Shown piece by piece: positions 51,912 to 60,420 of a stretch of DNA of 64,000 bases (positions within the stretch are counted from its first letter, which is position 1; each line of letters opens with the position of its first letter). Origin of the DNA: Methanoregula sp. (GTDB lineage: Archaea > Halobacteriota > Methanomicrobia > Methanomicrobiales > Methanospirillaceae); NCBI GenBank assembly GCA_041645435.1, contig JBAZQB010000001.1, positions 620,001 through 684,000 on the forward strand, read 5' to 3'. The position numbers were made by a program, and so were the translations under genes. The notes beneath the pieces are model-generated. The model was not told the DNA's origin and made no database searches. It saw only the letters and a list, made by a program, of their open reading frames with translations.

Positions 51912-52643
51912 ATGCCTGCGCCACTGGTTGGAAGGAAATTCGGTCTCAATATCATCCCCGTCCCGGACATGAATGCCTGCCGGCAGATCAAAGTTCTGGG
52001 ACTGTCGGGTTCGAGCCGGCAGCAGCCGGGAATGAGCAAATCGGAGCGTCTTCTCCTGCGGGCACTTGACCTGTACAAAGGTAATGGATGTGAGACACAA
52101 TTTCTGCGGCTCAAGGATCTGGTCATCCATGATTGCGAGGGGAACTATTCCGAGAACCCGGATTACTGCACCTACCCGTGCCAGAGCTCGATAAAGTACG
52201 ATGATGACCAGATGCAGGTAGTCTACGATGCCGTGCTTGCCTGTGACATCCTGATCCTTGCCACCCCGATCCGGTGGAACAATCATTCTGCGCTGGTCCA
52301 GAAATTTGTGGAGCGGATGAACTGTATTGAGAACCAGTTCTCGTGGTTCGGCAGGCGCATGATCACGAACAAGGTCGCCGCTCTCATCATCATCGGGCAT
52401 GTGGACGGTATCCAGCACGTAGCCGGCAATCTCCTGAATTTTGTGTCGTGGCTTGGATTTCATACCCCGGAAGTTGCCATTGCATCCTGGGTGGGGGAGA
52501 ATGACGAAGACACGACAAAAGACTGGGGATTGATCGAGAATAACAAATACACGCAGGAAGACCTGCAGAACATGGCCAACAGTGCGCTCCGCCTTGCCTG
52601 CGCTCTCAAGAGTCATACTGTTGAAAAGACCGGCGATGCATGA
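51912..52643 (+). CDS. NADPH-dependent FMN reductase/iron-sulfur flavoprotein-like
   Basis: 243 residues of flavodoxin fold: LGLSGSSRQQPGMSKSE binds FMN phosphate, ILILATPIRWNNHSALVQKF and IIGHVDGIQHVAGNL follow. A cysteine pair DYCTYPC could hold part of a cluster. Likely a redox enzyme for an unidentified substrate. It lies 79 bases before hemB. Confidence 0.85.
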   Translation: MPAPLVGRKFGLNIIPVPDMNACRQIKVLGLSGSSRQQPGMSKSERLLLRALDLYKGNGCETQFLRLKDLVIHDCEGNYSENPDYCTYPCQSSIKYDDDQMQVVYDAVLACDILILATPIRWNNHSALVQKFVERMNCIENQFSWFGRRMITNKVAALIIIGHVDGIQHVAGNLLNFVSWLGFHTPEVAIASWVGENDEDTTKDWGLIENNKYTQEDLQNMANSALRLACALKSHTVEKTGDA

Positions 52644-52722
52644 CGGTGAATAAAGTAATCATAAATACCATTGGTTTTTAAAACTGTAATCCATAAGCAA
52701 GAGCAGGAGGCCCGCTTCCAGT

Positions 52723-53703
52723 ATGTTTCCCCAGCGACGGATGAGAAGAACACGTACACGGCATATCCAGCCGCTCCTGCGTGAGACAAGCCTGACAAAG
52801 AACGATCTTATCGCTCCCCTTTTTGTCAATGAAACGATCAGTTCCCCCCGGCCGATCGATGCGATGCCCGGCCAGTTCAACTATCCCATCGACGGGATTG
52901 CTGAAGTTGCCGCGGACCTGTGGAAACGCGGGATACGCGCTGTACTGCTCTTTGGTATCCCGCTGGAGAAAGATCCGGAAGCGTGCTCGGCTCACGATCC
53001 CGAAGGGGTTGTACAGCAGGCAGTCCGCAGGATCAAAGCAGAAGTGCCGGGAATGGTTGTCATCACCGATGTCTGTGCCTGCGAATATACCGATCACGGG
53101 CATTGCGGGATTGTCGGGGAGGGCCGGAATGGCCTGGACCTGTTGAACGATCCCTCGCTCGAACTGATGAACCGGATCGCGTGCAGTCATGCTGAGAGCG
53201 GGGCAGATATTATTGCACCCTCCTGCATGCTTGACGGCATGGTGGGATCGTTGCGTGCAGCGCTTGACGACGCAGGGTTTGAAGATGTGCTGATCATGTC
53301 CTATTCAACCAAGTTTGCCTCTGCACTCTACGGGCCGTTCCGTGAAGCGGCAGGCTCCGGGTTTTCGTTTGGTGACCGCTCCACTTACCAGATCCATTAC
53401 GGCAACAGCCGGGAAGCGATCCTGGAATCCCAGATGGATGCGGATGAGGGGGCTGACATCCTCATGGTAAAACCCGCGGGATTCTATCTCGACATCCTTG
53501 CAGAAGTAGCAGGACTCGGCCTGCCGGTTGCTGCCTACCAGGTCAGCGGTGAATACTCCATGATCAAATGCGCAGCCGAGCGAGGGTGGTTAAAGGAAAA
53601 AGAGACGGTGCTGGAGAGCCTGACCTGCATCAAGCGTGCGGGAGCAGACCTCATCATTACCTATTTTGCGGCAGATGTTGCCGGGTGGCTCGATGAAAAA
53701 TAA
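52723..53703 (+). CDS. hemB: Delta-aminolevulinic acid dehydratase (porphobilinogen synthase)
   Basis: 326 residues. Schiff-base lysines in SYSTKFASALYG and MVKPAGFYLDI; zinc cysteines in VCACEYTDHGHCG. Condenses two ALA to porphobilinogen. Overlaps the hemL start by about 11 bases. Confidence 0.95.
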   Translation: MFPQRRMRRTRTRHIQPLLRETSLTKNDLIAPLFVNETISSPRPIDAMPGQFNYPIDGIAEVAADLWKRGIRAVLLFGIPLEKDPEACSAHDPEGVVQQAVRRIKAEVPGMVVITDVCACEYTDHGHCGIVGEGRNGLDLLNDPSLELMNRIACSHAESGADIIAPSCMLDGMVGSLRAALDDAGFEDVLIMSYSTKFASALYGPFREAAGSGFSFGDRSTYQIHYGNSREAILESQMDADEGADILMVKPAGFYLDILAEVAGLGLPVAAYQVSGEYSMIKCAAERGWLKEKETVLESLTCIKRAGADLIITYFAADVAGWLDEK

Positions 53704-54940
53704 CAGCAGTGACTTGTTCGCAATCGCAAAGACCCTGATGCCCGGGGGTGTCAGCAGCCCGGTACGGGCAATAAAACCGTACCCGTTTTATACCGCCCAT
53801 GCAAGCGGTTCGCACCTGACAACCGTTGATGGCGATACCCTGCTCGACTGTTGTATGGCGTACGGCCCGCTCCTTCTCGGGCATGCGGCCCCGCAGGTCC
53901 GGCAGGCTGTAGAGGCACAGCTGGATTACGGGTGGCTGTACGGTACCCCTTCACCGCTCGAACCCGAATTTGCGAAGATGATTACCGGCGATCACCCGGG
54001 CATGGACATGGTGCGGTTTGTGTCGAGCGGCTCGGAAGCCACGATGGCCGCCATCCGGCTCGCACGCGGGTTCACCGGCAAAAAAGACATCGTGAAGATC
54101 GAGGGCGGGTTTCACGGTGCCCACGATGCCGTGCTCGTCAAGGCGGGATCCGGTGCAACCACGATGGGGGTCCCGGATTCCGCCGGGGTTCTTGCCGATC
54201 TCGTGAAGCACACCCGGCAGGTGCCCTACAATGATCCCGAAGGTCTCGAATCTCTGCTCACCGCTCATACCGATGTCGCAGCACTCATCATCGAGCCGGT
54301 GCTCGGCAACATAGGACCGATCCTGCCCGGGAAAAATTATCTCGGGGATGTCCGGGAGATCACAAAAGCACATGATGTTCTGCTGATCTTCGATGAAGTG
54401 ATCACCGGCTACCGCCTTGGCATTGGCGGGGCTCAGGTAATGTATGGCGTCCGGCCGGACCTTACTACACTCGGCAAAATTATTGGCGGCGGGCTTCCCA
54501 TTGGTGCGTTTGGCGGGCGGCGCGATATCATGCAGCTCGTTGCTCCGCAGGGCCCGGTATACCAGGCCGGAACCTTTTCCGGAAATCCGCTCTCGCTTTC
54601 TGCCGGTATCGCCACGCTCAATTACCTCCATGATAATCGCATACTCTATGACGAGCTGGATGCAAAAACGCGTGCGCTCGAAGAGTCGCTGAAAAGTAAC
54701 CACGACGGTTCGTTTGTCCGGCTCGGTTCAATGTTCAAGTATTTCTTCCGCAATAAACCCCCGAAAAATTACCGCGAGGTCAAGGAGTGCAACACTGATG
54801 CGTTTGGCAGGTGCTGGAAACGGATGCTGGATGCCGGTATCTTCCTCCCCCCCTCCCAGTTTGAAACCAACTTTATTTCAACAGCGCACAGCGATCAGGA
54901 TCTGACAACTCTCTCACAGGCGTACGCAAAATGTCGATAA
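53693..54940 (+). CDS. hemL: Glutamate-1-semialdehyde 2,1-aminomutase
   Basis: 415 residues of class-III aminotransferase fold: LMPGGVSSPVRAIKPYPF, PLP lysine in LTTLGKIIGGGLPIGAFGG, and FSGNPLSLSAG. Converts GSA to ALA. The start at 53693 gives the family N-terminus; the open frame extends further up but is hemB shadow. Confidence 0.93.
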   Translation: MKNNSSDLFAIAKTLMPGGVSSPVRAIKPYPFYTAHASGSHLTTVDGDTLLDCCMAYGPLLLGHAAPQVRQAVEAQLDYGWLYGTPSPLEPEFAKMITGDHPGMDMVRFVSSGSEATMAAIRLARGFTGKKDIVKIEGGFHGAHDAVLVKAGSGATTMGVPDSAGVLADLVKHTRQVPYNDPEGLESLLTAHTDVAALIIEPVLGNIGPILPGKNYLGDVREITKAHDVLLIFDEVITGYRLGIGGAQVMYGVRPDLTTLGKIIGGGLPIGAFGGRRDIMQLVAPQGPVYQAGTFSGNPLSLSAGIATLNYLHDNRILYDELDAKTRALEESLKSNHDGSFVRLGSMFKYFFRNKPPKNYREVKECNTDAFGRCWKRMLDAGIFLPPSQFETNFISTAHSDQDLTTLSQAYAKCR

Positions 54941-55821
54941 AGATTGGAACCCGTGGCAGCAAACTGGCACTCGCACAGACCGAGATGGTCATGAAAAAAC
55001 TCTCTGCGCTTGGCATCCCCTCCGAAAAGCACATCATCACCACGCAGGGAGATACAACCACCCAGGTTCCGCTGCATGCGATTGGCGGACAGGGCGTCTT
55101 TGTCCGGGCACTTGACGATGCGATCCTTGCCGGTCAGATCGATTGTGCTGTACACAGTATGAAAGATATTCCCGCGTACCGTCCCCACGGGCTTTTTACC
55201 GCTGCAGTGCTCAAACGCGATTCCCCGGCGGATTATATTGCCCATAACGGCCCGCTGGGTAACGTGAAAATTCTTGGCACTTCAAGCACCCGGAGGCGTG
55301 CCCAGCTGCTTCGGCACGACCCGGATCTCACGATAAAAGATCTCCGGGGCAATGTCGATACCCGAATCCGGAAGCTGAATGAAGGAGAATATGACGCGAT
55401 CATCCTTGCCGAAGCAGGGCTGACCCGGCTGGGCATCCGGCTTCCCGGTGAACGATTTCCTCCGGAGAAATTTGTCCCGTCCCCGAACCAGGGCACCATC
55501 GCGGTCGTGAGCCGGGCAGATCCCTCGCTTATGGAAGTGCTCTCGGCACTCGATCACCCGCAGACACGAACCGATGTGCTGATAGAACGGGCAGTGATGG
55601 AACAGCTGGGCGGGGGATGCTTCACACCGCTCGGGATCTATTGCCGGGCCGGTCATCTCATCGCCGAAGTGCTGTCGCTGGACGGGACTCGCACGGAACG
55701 GATAGAAACGGATGTGACAACCATTGAGCAGGCACGGGAGCAGGGCAGGGTGCTCAAAGGCAGGGCACAGGCTTTGATCGATGAAGCCTATACACAACTG
55801 GGGTTATGCAATGAAGGGTAA
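54931..55821 (+). CDS. hemC: Hydroxymethylbilane synthase (porphobilinogen deaminase)
   Basis: 296 residues: IGTRGSKLALAQTEMV N-terminus, STRRRAQLLRHDPDLTIKDLRGNVDTR and cofactor cysteine in LGGGCFTPLGIYC. Assembles the linear tetrapyrrole. Overlaps hemL and cobA. Confidence 0.95.
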   Translation: MSIKIGTRGSKLALAQTEMVMKKLSALGIPSEKHIITTQGDTTTQVPLHAIGGQGVFVRALDDAILAGQIDCAVHSMKDIPAYRPHGLFTAAVLKRDSPADYIAHNGPLGNVKILGTSSTRRRAQLLRHDPDLTIKDLRGNVDTRIRKLNEGEYDAIILAEAGLTRLGIRLPGERFPPEKFVPSPNQGTIAVVSRADPSLMEVLSALDHPQTRTDVLIERAVMEQLGGGCFTPLGIYCRAGHLIAEVLSLDGTRTERIETDVTTIEQAREQGRVLKGRAQALIDEAYTQLGLCNEG

Positions 55822-56569
55822 AGTCTATCTGGTGGGCTCCGGCCCCGGTGGCGAAAGCCTGCTCACGCAGCGGGCCCGGAATGTGATCGATGCTGCGGAT
55901 GTTGTGCTGTTCGACCAGCTCCCGGGTGAAGAGATCCTTGCATCCCTGCCTGCCCGTGCTGAGAAGATCGACTGCGGCAAGTACGGCGGAAAGCATACGC
56001 TGGAACAGGACGAGATCGAGGCTCTTGTCGTGGACCGGGCAAAAGCGGGAAAGACCGTAGTCCGGCTGAAAGGCGGCGATCCATTCCTGTTCGGTCGTGG
56101 CGGCGAGGAACTCGAGACGGTCCGGGCTGCCGGTATCGATGTCGAGATGGTCCCGGGGATCTCCAGTGCCCTTGCGGTTCCGGCATCCGTGGGAATCCCG
56201 CTCACGCACCGGAAGTACGCCTCGCAGGTCACCATCCTGACCGGCAACGAAGACCCGACCAAGCCCGAGCCGGCCCTTGACTGGAAACTCCTTGCCCGGA
56301 GCCGGGGAACGATTGTAATCCTGATGGGCGTTGCCAATCTTGGCAAGATTGCCGCGGTCCTCATGCAGAACGGCAAATCTCCGGACATGCCGGTTGCGAT
56401 CATCGAACGCGGCCTACGGAAAGACCGGCGGGTGACCACCGGGTCGCTGGCAGCCATTGCCGATGCGGCAAAAAAGGCGGGTGTCAAACCTCCGGCCGTG
56501 ATCGTAATTGGCGATGTGGTGAAGTTATATAATCCGGCAAACCCGGATCTGATACCTGTGGAAGAGTGA
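55811..56569 (+). CDS. cobA: Uroporphyrinogen-III C-methyltransferase
   Basis: 252 residues of SUMT fold: VYLVGSGPGGESLLTQRA, VRLKGGDPFLFGRGGEELE and VPGISSALAVPASVGIPLTH. Makes precorrin-2. In many methanogens the next gene is hemD; here it is a membrane protein instead. Start 55811 gives the family N-terminus; overlaps hemC by 11 bases. Confidence 0.93.
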   Translation: MKGKVYLVGSGPGGESLLTQRARNVIDAADVVLFDQLPGEEILASLPARAEKIDCGKYGGKHTLEQDEIEALVVDRAKAGKTVVRLKGGDPFLFGRGGEELETVRAAGIDVEMVPGISSALAVPASVGIPLTHRKYASQVTILTGNEDPTKPEPALDWKLLARSRGTIVILMGVANLGKIAAVLMQNGKSPDMPVAIIERGLRKDRRVTTGSLAAIADAAKKAGVKPPAVIVIGDVVKLYNPANPDLIPVEE

Positions 56570-56575
56570 TTATCC

Positions 56576-57019
56576 ATGATTGAGATTGTCAATAAATTCG
56601 AAAAAAGCATTTACGCGGTGCTCATGCTCCTGCTGATGGTTGTTCTCATCGCAGCTCTTTTTGAGCTTATCAATGCCATGTACATAACGCTCTGGCTTGA
56701 AACCCGATATCTCCTTATTCCCTCTGAAATGATCGCGGTACTCGGGGGGTTCCTGCTGGTGCTGATCGGTGTCGAACTGCTGGATACCATCAAAGCATAC
56801 TTTATCGAAAATGTCATCCACGTAGAGATTATTATCCTGCTGGCCATTATCGCCATGGCACGAAAAGTGATCCTCCTGGACCCCTCGTCTACAGATCCCT
56901 TTGGGTTTGGGTTTGAACTGATGGGCATCGGTGTGATTGTTGTGGGTCTTGGTGCGGGGTATTACCTGATCAAGAAAGCGGGTTCATTGAGTTATCCGGT
57001 CGTAAAGAAACCTGAATAA
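56576..57019 (+). CDS. PsiE-family membrane protein
   Basis: 147 residues with four helices (YAVLMLLLMVVLIAALFELI, MIAVLGGFLLVLIGVELLD, IHVEIIILLAIIAMARKVIL, LMGIGVIVVGLGAGYYLIKK) and the PsiE-like order. PsiE is phosphate-starvation inducible in bacteria but its role is not known. It ends the tetrapyrrole operon. Confidence 0.8.
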   Translation: MIEIVNKFEKSIYAVLMLLLMVVLIAALFELINAMYITLWLETRYLLIPSEMIAVLGGFLLVLIGVELLDTIKAYFIENVIHVEIIILLAIIAMARKVILLDPSSTDPFGFGFELMGIGVIVVGLGAGYYLIKKAGSLSYPVVKKPE

Positions 57020-57226
57020 TATTTTCAGGATACATTTTTTCATCTTTTTTCCGGCAGTGAGTGTACGTATTATTTCCTTCAGCATCGGGTCCGGGATTCG
57101 CAATCGGTAAAAGCGTAATACAGGTGAAACACCCGGTCCGGGAGAAAACCGTGTAATTTAGTCGCGATTAAATCGCGCCGGTTTTTCAGTCATAGCCAAG
57201 ACCCCACAAATGAAAAGAACCCCGGT

Positions 57227-58492
57227 TTAAGTGGGGGGTGATTCTCCCGATGCCCCTCTCTTCTCCGCATGCCGTTTCCGGATACCCTGCGCCGCAAGGT
57301 AACCGGTCGAGAATGCGGCCTGTAAATTATAACCCCCGGTATCGCCATCGATATCCAGCACCTCTCCGGCAAAATACAGGTTGGGAACACTGTTCGATTC
57401 CAGGGTTTTCATGTTCACGCCATCGAGCGCCACTCCGCCCCGGGTTACCATCGCCACAGCAAAACCTCCCGGTGCGGTAACGGTCATGGGAAATTCTGTG
57501 CAGTTCGTGACCAGTCGCGATCGCAGTTCTGCGGAAAAATGATTACACTTCAGATCATCAGGGATATCTGAAATCTTCAGGAGTTTCCGGTTGAGACGCT
57601 CCGGGATCGGGTATCCCGCAAGTATCGTGCTGACCTGCCAGGTCCTGTTTTCCTGCACACGGCGGCTGAGATCCGCAGTGAACTCCTCGCGCTTCATCGC
57701 TCCCACAAACGAGAGTTTGATCACGTCATCCGGCTGGATGTTCCGCGATGCATCGAGAATCCCGGGGCCGGATACGCCAAGGTGCGTAAAAAGGACGTCT
57801 CCTTTGAACTCTCCAGCCTTTTTCCCGGCCCGCCAGACCGTAAACGGCATATTTTCAAACGAGATGCCGGCAAGAGCAGCAAAGGGAAAATTCCGGATCA
57901 GGAGCGGTGTGAGGGCAGGTGCAGTATCCGTAACCGGTTGTCCCAGCGATGTACTTAACCGGTACCCGTCGCCGGTCGAACCCGTCTTTGGATAGGATGA
58001 TCCCCCGGTCGTGATCACGACAACGGTAGAACGATAGGTTGCACGGGAAGATACAATTTCAAACCTTTCTGTATCGCGGGTGATTCCCGTAACCGGTTCA
58101 CTGCACCGTATCTCAACTCCCCTCGCTGCACATTCTTTAAGAAGGATCGCCAGCACATCTGCGGATTGCCGGGTTTCAGGGAAGATTTTGCCATTCTCTT
58201 CAGTCATCATGGGGAGACCTTTGTTCTCAAAAAATGCAATGAGTGCTTTATTCGTAAACGAAAAGAGTGCAGGTTTCAACCATTTCCCGTGATCGCCATA
58301 ATGGGACAGTAAATCCCGCATCTCACCGGTATGGGTAATATTACATTGGCCGGATCCTGAAAGCAGGAGTTTTTTCCCCGGCTCATCCATCTTTTCCAGA
58401 AGAAGGATCCTGCACCCGGGTGCTGCTGCGTGAATTGCACAAAAAAGCCCGGCAGGTCCTGCACCAATCACGGTAAGGTCATACTGCTCCAT
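57227..58492 (-). CDS. BaiN/RdsA-type NAD(P)/FAD-dependent oxidoreductase (HI0933-like)
   Basis: 421 residues: FAD site TVIGAGPAGLFCAIHAA, signature GKKLLLSGSGQCNITH, and C-terminal NLYFAGEVLDIDGDTGGYNLQAAF. The family reduces flavin or acts on ring compounds; substrate unknown. Start 58492 has GGAGG nine bases upstream; the open frame extends to 58609. Confidence 0.88.
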   Translation of the reverse strand: MEQYDLTVIGAGPAGLFCAIHAAAPGCRILLLEKMDEPGKKLLLSGSGQCNITHTGEMRDLLSHYGDHGKWLKPALFSFTNKALIAFFENKGLPMMTEENGKIFPETRQSADVLAILLKECAARGVEIRCSEPVTGITRDTERFEIVSSRATYRSTVVVITTGGSSYPKTGSTGDGYRLSTSLGQPVTDTAPALTPLLIRNFPFAALAGISFENMPFTVWRAGKKAGEFKGDVLFTHLGVSGPGILDASRNIQPDDVIKLSFVGAMKREEFTADLSRRVQENRTWQVSTILAGYPIPERLNRKLLKISDIPDDLKCNHFSAELRSRLVTNCTEFPMTVTAPGGFAVAMVTRGGVALDGVNMKTLESNSVPNLYFAGEVLDIDGDTGGYNLQAAFSTGYLAAQGIRKRHAEKRGASGESPPT

Positions 58493-58678
58493 CACACTCA
58501 TCCTCCATAATAGTGCCACCCGCGTACATCTTGAAGTATCGCAGGGCCGGGTATCCGGGAATTTCTCATTTCCTTGCGATCCATCTCCGACTATTTTATT
58601 CGGCACCAATGATCAGCGGGACAATTTTGTACCTGTTATTCATCACCTCATCTGAATGTATAAAAAAAGAATCGTGTA

Positions 58679-58963
58679 TTAGTGGGCGTGATGGTTTTTA
58701 ACCCGTTTTCGCAGCGCCTCGGTATAATGGTGGCGGAGCTCGGCAGTTTCTTCGGGAGTGAAATCCTTTTTCTTTGTTGAGTGGAGGTGCTTTTGCATCT
58801 GTTTAACAATATGTTCGGCCTCGTGGAAATCCTGTACCTCAAGGTACGCGGGTGTCTTTACCACTTCATGCGCATGCCCGCACTGGGGACAGAGTTTCCA
58901 TTTCTGGAAATGGTCCACGTACGTAAAGGTACTGCAGGATGGGCACCGGATGACGAGGTACAT
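58679..58963 (-). CDS. DUF1922-like zinc-ribbon protein
   Basis: 94 residues: RCPSCSTFTYVDHFQKWKLCPQCGHAHEV with two CxxC knuckles, then a charged helical tail (TPEETAELRHHYTEALRKRV). DUF1922 proteins of methanogens share this N-terminal ribbon; function unknown. It heads its own transcript, divergent from cofE. Confidence 0.8.
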   Translation of the reverse strand: MYLVIRCPSCSTFTYVDHFQKWKLCPQCGHAHEVVKTPAYLEVQDFHEAEHIVKQMQKHLHSTKKKDFTPEETAELRHHYTEALRKRVKNHHAH

Positions 58964-59141
58964 GGTAATGAGGTGATGTGCGTTATCCTCTTAAAAATAT
59001 ATCGGCGCTTTTTTATCCGTGTCGGTTAAAAAAAACGGTGTCATACTGAAATGACGGCATTTTTCACTTCAACAGAAAATGAGAACATTTCGTAATAATG
59101 GGAAAATCAGGATTCTGGCGGTTATTCTCCCATGCAATATA

Positions 59142-59150
59142 CTTATAATT
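59142..59150 (+). promoter_or_regulatory. TATA-like box inside a 487-base intergenic region
   Basis: CTTATAATT would direct initiation around 59170, too far (280 bases) from cofE for a normal leader, which suggests a separate short transcript here. cofE has its own TATA-like CTATAT about 35 bases upstream of its start. Confidence 0.35.
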
Positions 59151-59160
59151 CTCCCACCCA

Positions 59161-59390
59161 AGATGGGGTCGCTCGGCCGTCTTGTTGAGGCCTCACTGGG
59201 CATGAAGGTTTATCCTGCTCTTTCGTTCATGAAGTATCGAGCAGTCAGGGATTGATAAAAAATTCTAAGTGATACACCTTAATCAATTGAATCGCTGCGG
59301 AGACGCCCCATAGGGGGCGGCGGCAGATATCCTCATTGGGAGTATGGGGGTATCAGCCCCCATCAATGAAACGATACATGGATTTCTTAA
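59161..59390 (+). ncRNA. Candidate structured small RNA between the DUF1922 and cofE genes
   Basis: Begins about 20 bases after CTTATAATT and contains several hairpins: CTGCTC/GAGCAG around 59213-59242, CGCCCC/GGGGCG near 59303-59318, and ATGGGGG/CCCCCAT at 59344-59363 with a six-base loop. An A-run follows at 59389. No open frame. Neither family nor function is recognised; the region could also be a long leader or a repeat. Confidence 0.35.
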
Positions 59391-59450
59391 AAAAACCGGG
59401 ACACGAAACGAAACTCCTATATCGTCATTTCATCCCATAGAGCTGTTACT

Positions 59451-60200
59451 ATGAAAAATATTCAGGTCATGGGCGTGCAGGGGCTTCCTCTCATCCATGC
59501 GGGCGACGATATTGCTGCAATGATCTGCCAACGCATGCCATTGCAGGATGGAGATATCCTGTGCATTGCATCGACAATCTATTCAAAGGCAAAAGGACAC
59601 ACACAAAAACTCTCATCAATTGTCCCTTCAAAAAGAGCTGAGCGACTGGGGAAGCTGAATGGGGAAGATCCCCGTTTTGTCCAGGCAGTCCTGGATGCAT
59701 CTGCAGATATCATCATGGAGCACCCGTTTATCCTCTCCGAACTTGCGTTCGGTCATATCGGGGTCCGGGCCGGTGTCGACCAGAGCAATATTGAAGATGG
59801 CATGGTTATTTTTCTGCCGCCGGATCCGATGAAAGCGTCCCAGGAAATCCGCGACGAGATACAGGCAATCTGCGGCAAGGATGTCGGCATTATCATAACC
59901 GACACCTGCGGGCGCTCATTCCGTCGCGGCCAGACCGGTCATGCGATAGGGTGGTGTGGTTTTACTGCAATCCGGGATTTCCGGGGCGACACGGATCTGT
60001 TCGGGCATGTGCTCAAGATTACCGAAGAGGCTGTTGCAGATGAGATCGCAGGTTTTGCCAATTTCGTGATGGGCGAGAGCAACAATGGTGTTCCGGCCGT
60101 TGTCTTCCGCAACTGTCCGAAATGGACAGGTCATGACAACCTGTATTTCCGGAGTGATGAGGATATCACCAAAAAAATGTTGAAAAAGGAATGGTCTTAA
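59451..60200 (+). CDS. cofE: Coenzyme F420-0:L-glutamate ligase
   Basis: 249 residues: LPLIHAGDDIAAMI, GDILCIASTIYSKAKG, and the metal/GTP motifs IITDTCGRSFRRGQTGHAIG plus GESNNGVPAVVFR. Adds one or two gamma-linked glutamates to F420-0 using GTP, completing the methanogenic hydride carrier F420. Single gene. Confidence 0.95.
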   Translation: MKNIQVMGVQGLPLIHAGDDIAAMICQRMPLQDGDILCIASTIYSKAKGHTQKLSSIVPSKRAERLGKLNGEDPRFVQAVLDASADIIMEHPFILSELAFGHIGVRAGVDQSNIEDGMVIFLPPDPMKASQEIRDEIQAICGKDVGIIITDTCGRSFRRGQTGHAIGWCGFTAIRDFRGDTDLFGHVLKITEEAVADEIAGFANFVMGESNNGVPAVVFRNCPKWTGHDNLYFRSDEDITKKMLKKEWS

Positions 60201-60216
60201 TTTTTGTTCGGGTTCA

Positions 60217-60375
60217 TTAGTAGATATAGTTCATAATCATGATAATAATTCCAATCCCTGCTGACACACCCATAACGATGAGAGGATCGATATGAATTGC
60301 CCGCCGGTCTTCGCTCTCATAATAGTTAACGAGACCTGCTGATGATAATAATCTTCCACCTTGCTTCTTTGCCAT
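60217..60375 (-). CDS. secG: Preprotein translocase Sec61-beta (SecG-like)
   Basis: 52 residues, below usual ORF cut-offs: MAKKQGGRLLSSAGLVNYYE, then a single C-terminal membrane helix (VMGVSAGIGIIIMIMNYIY). K-K-x-x-G-x-x-x-S-S-A-G-L-x-x-Y-Y and an acidic patch before HIDP match archaeal Sec61-beta, the small third subunit of SecYE-beta. Start 60375 lies 26 bases from a TATA region shared with the amidohydrolase gene. Confidence 0.88.
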   Translation of the reverse strand: MAKKQGGRLLSSAGLVNYYESEDRRAIHIDPLIVMGVSAGIGIIIMIMNYIY

Positions 60376-60396
60376 GCAAATATATTTCGTTTGTGG

Positions 60397-60405
60397 ATAT
60401 ATAAA
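60397..60405. promoter_or_regulatory. Shared divergent TATA region
   Basis: ATATATAAA between the secG start (60375, minus) and the amidohydrolase start (60421, plus), about 26 and 20 bases from the two ATGs when measured from its centre. Both messages are likely leaderless or nearly so. A second AT-rich stretch, AAATATATTTCG, is at 60379-60390. Confidence 0.45.
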
Positions 60406-60420
60406 GGAGAGTTACGGCGT

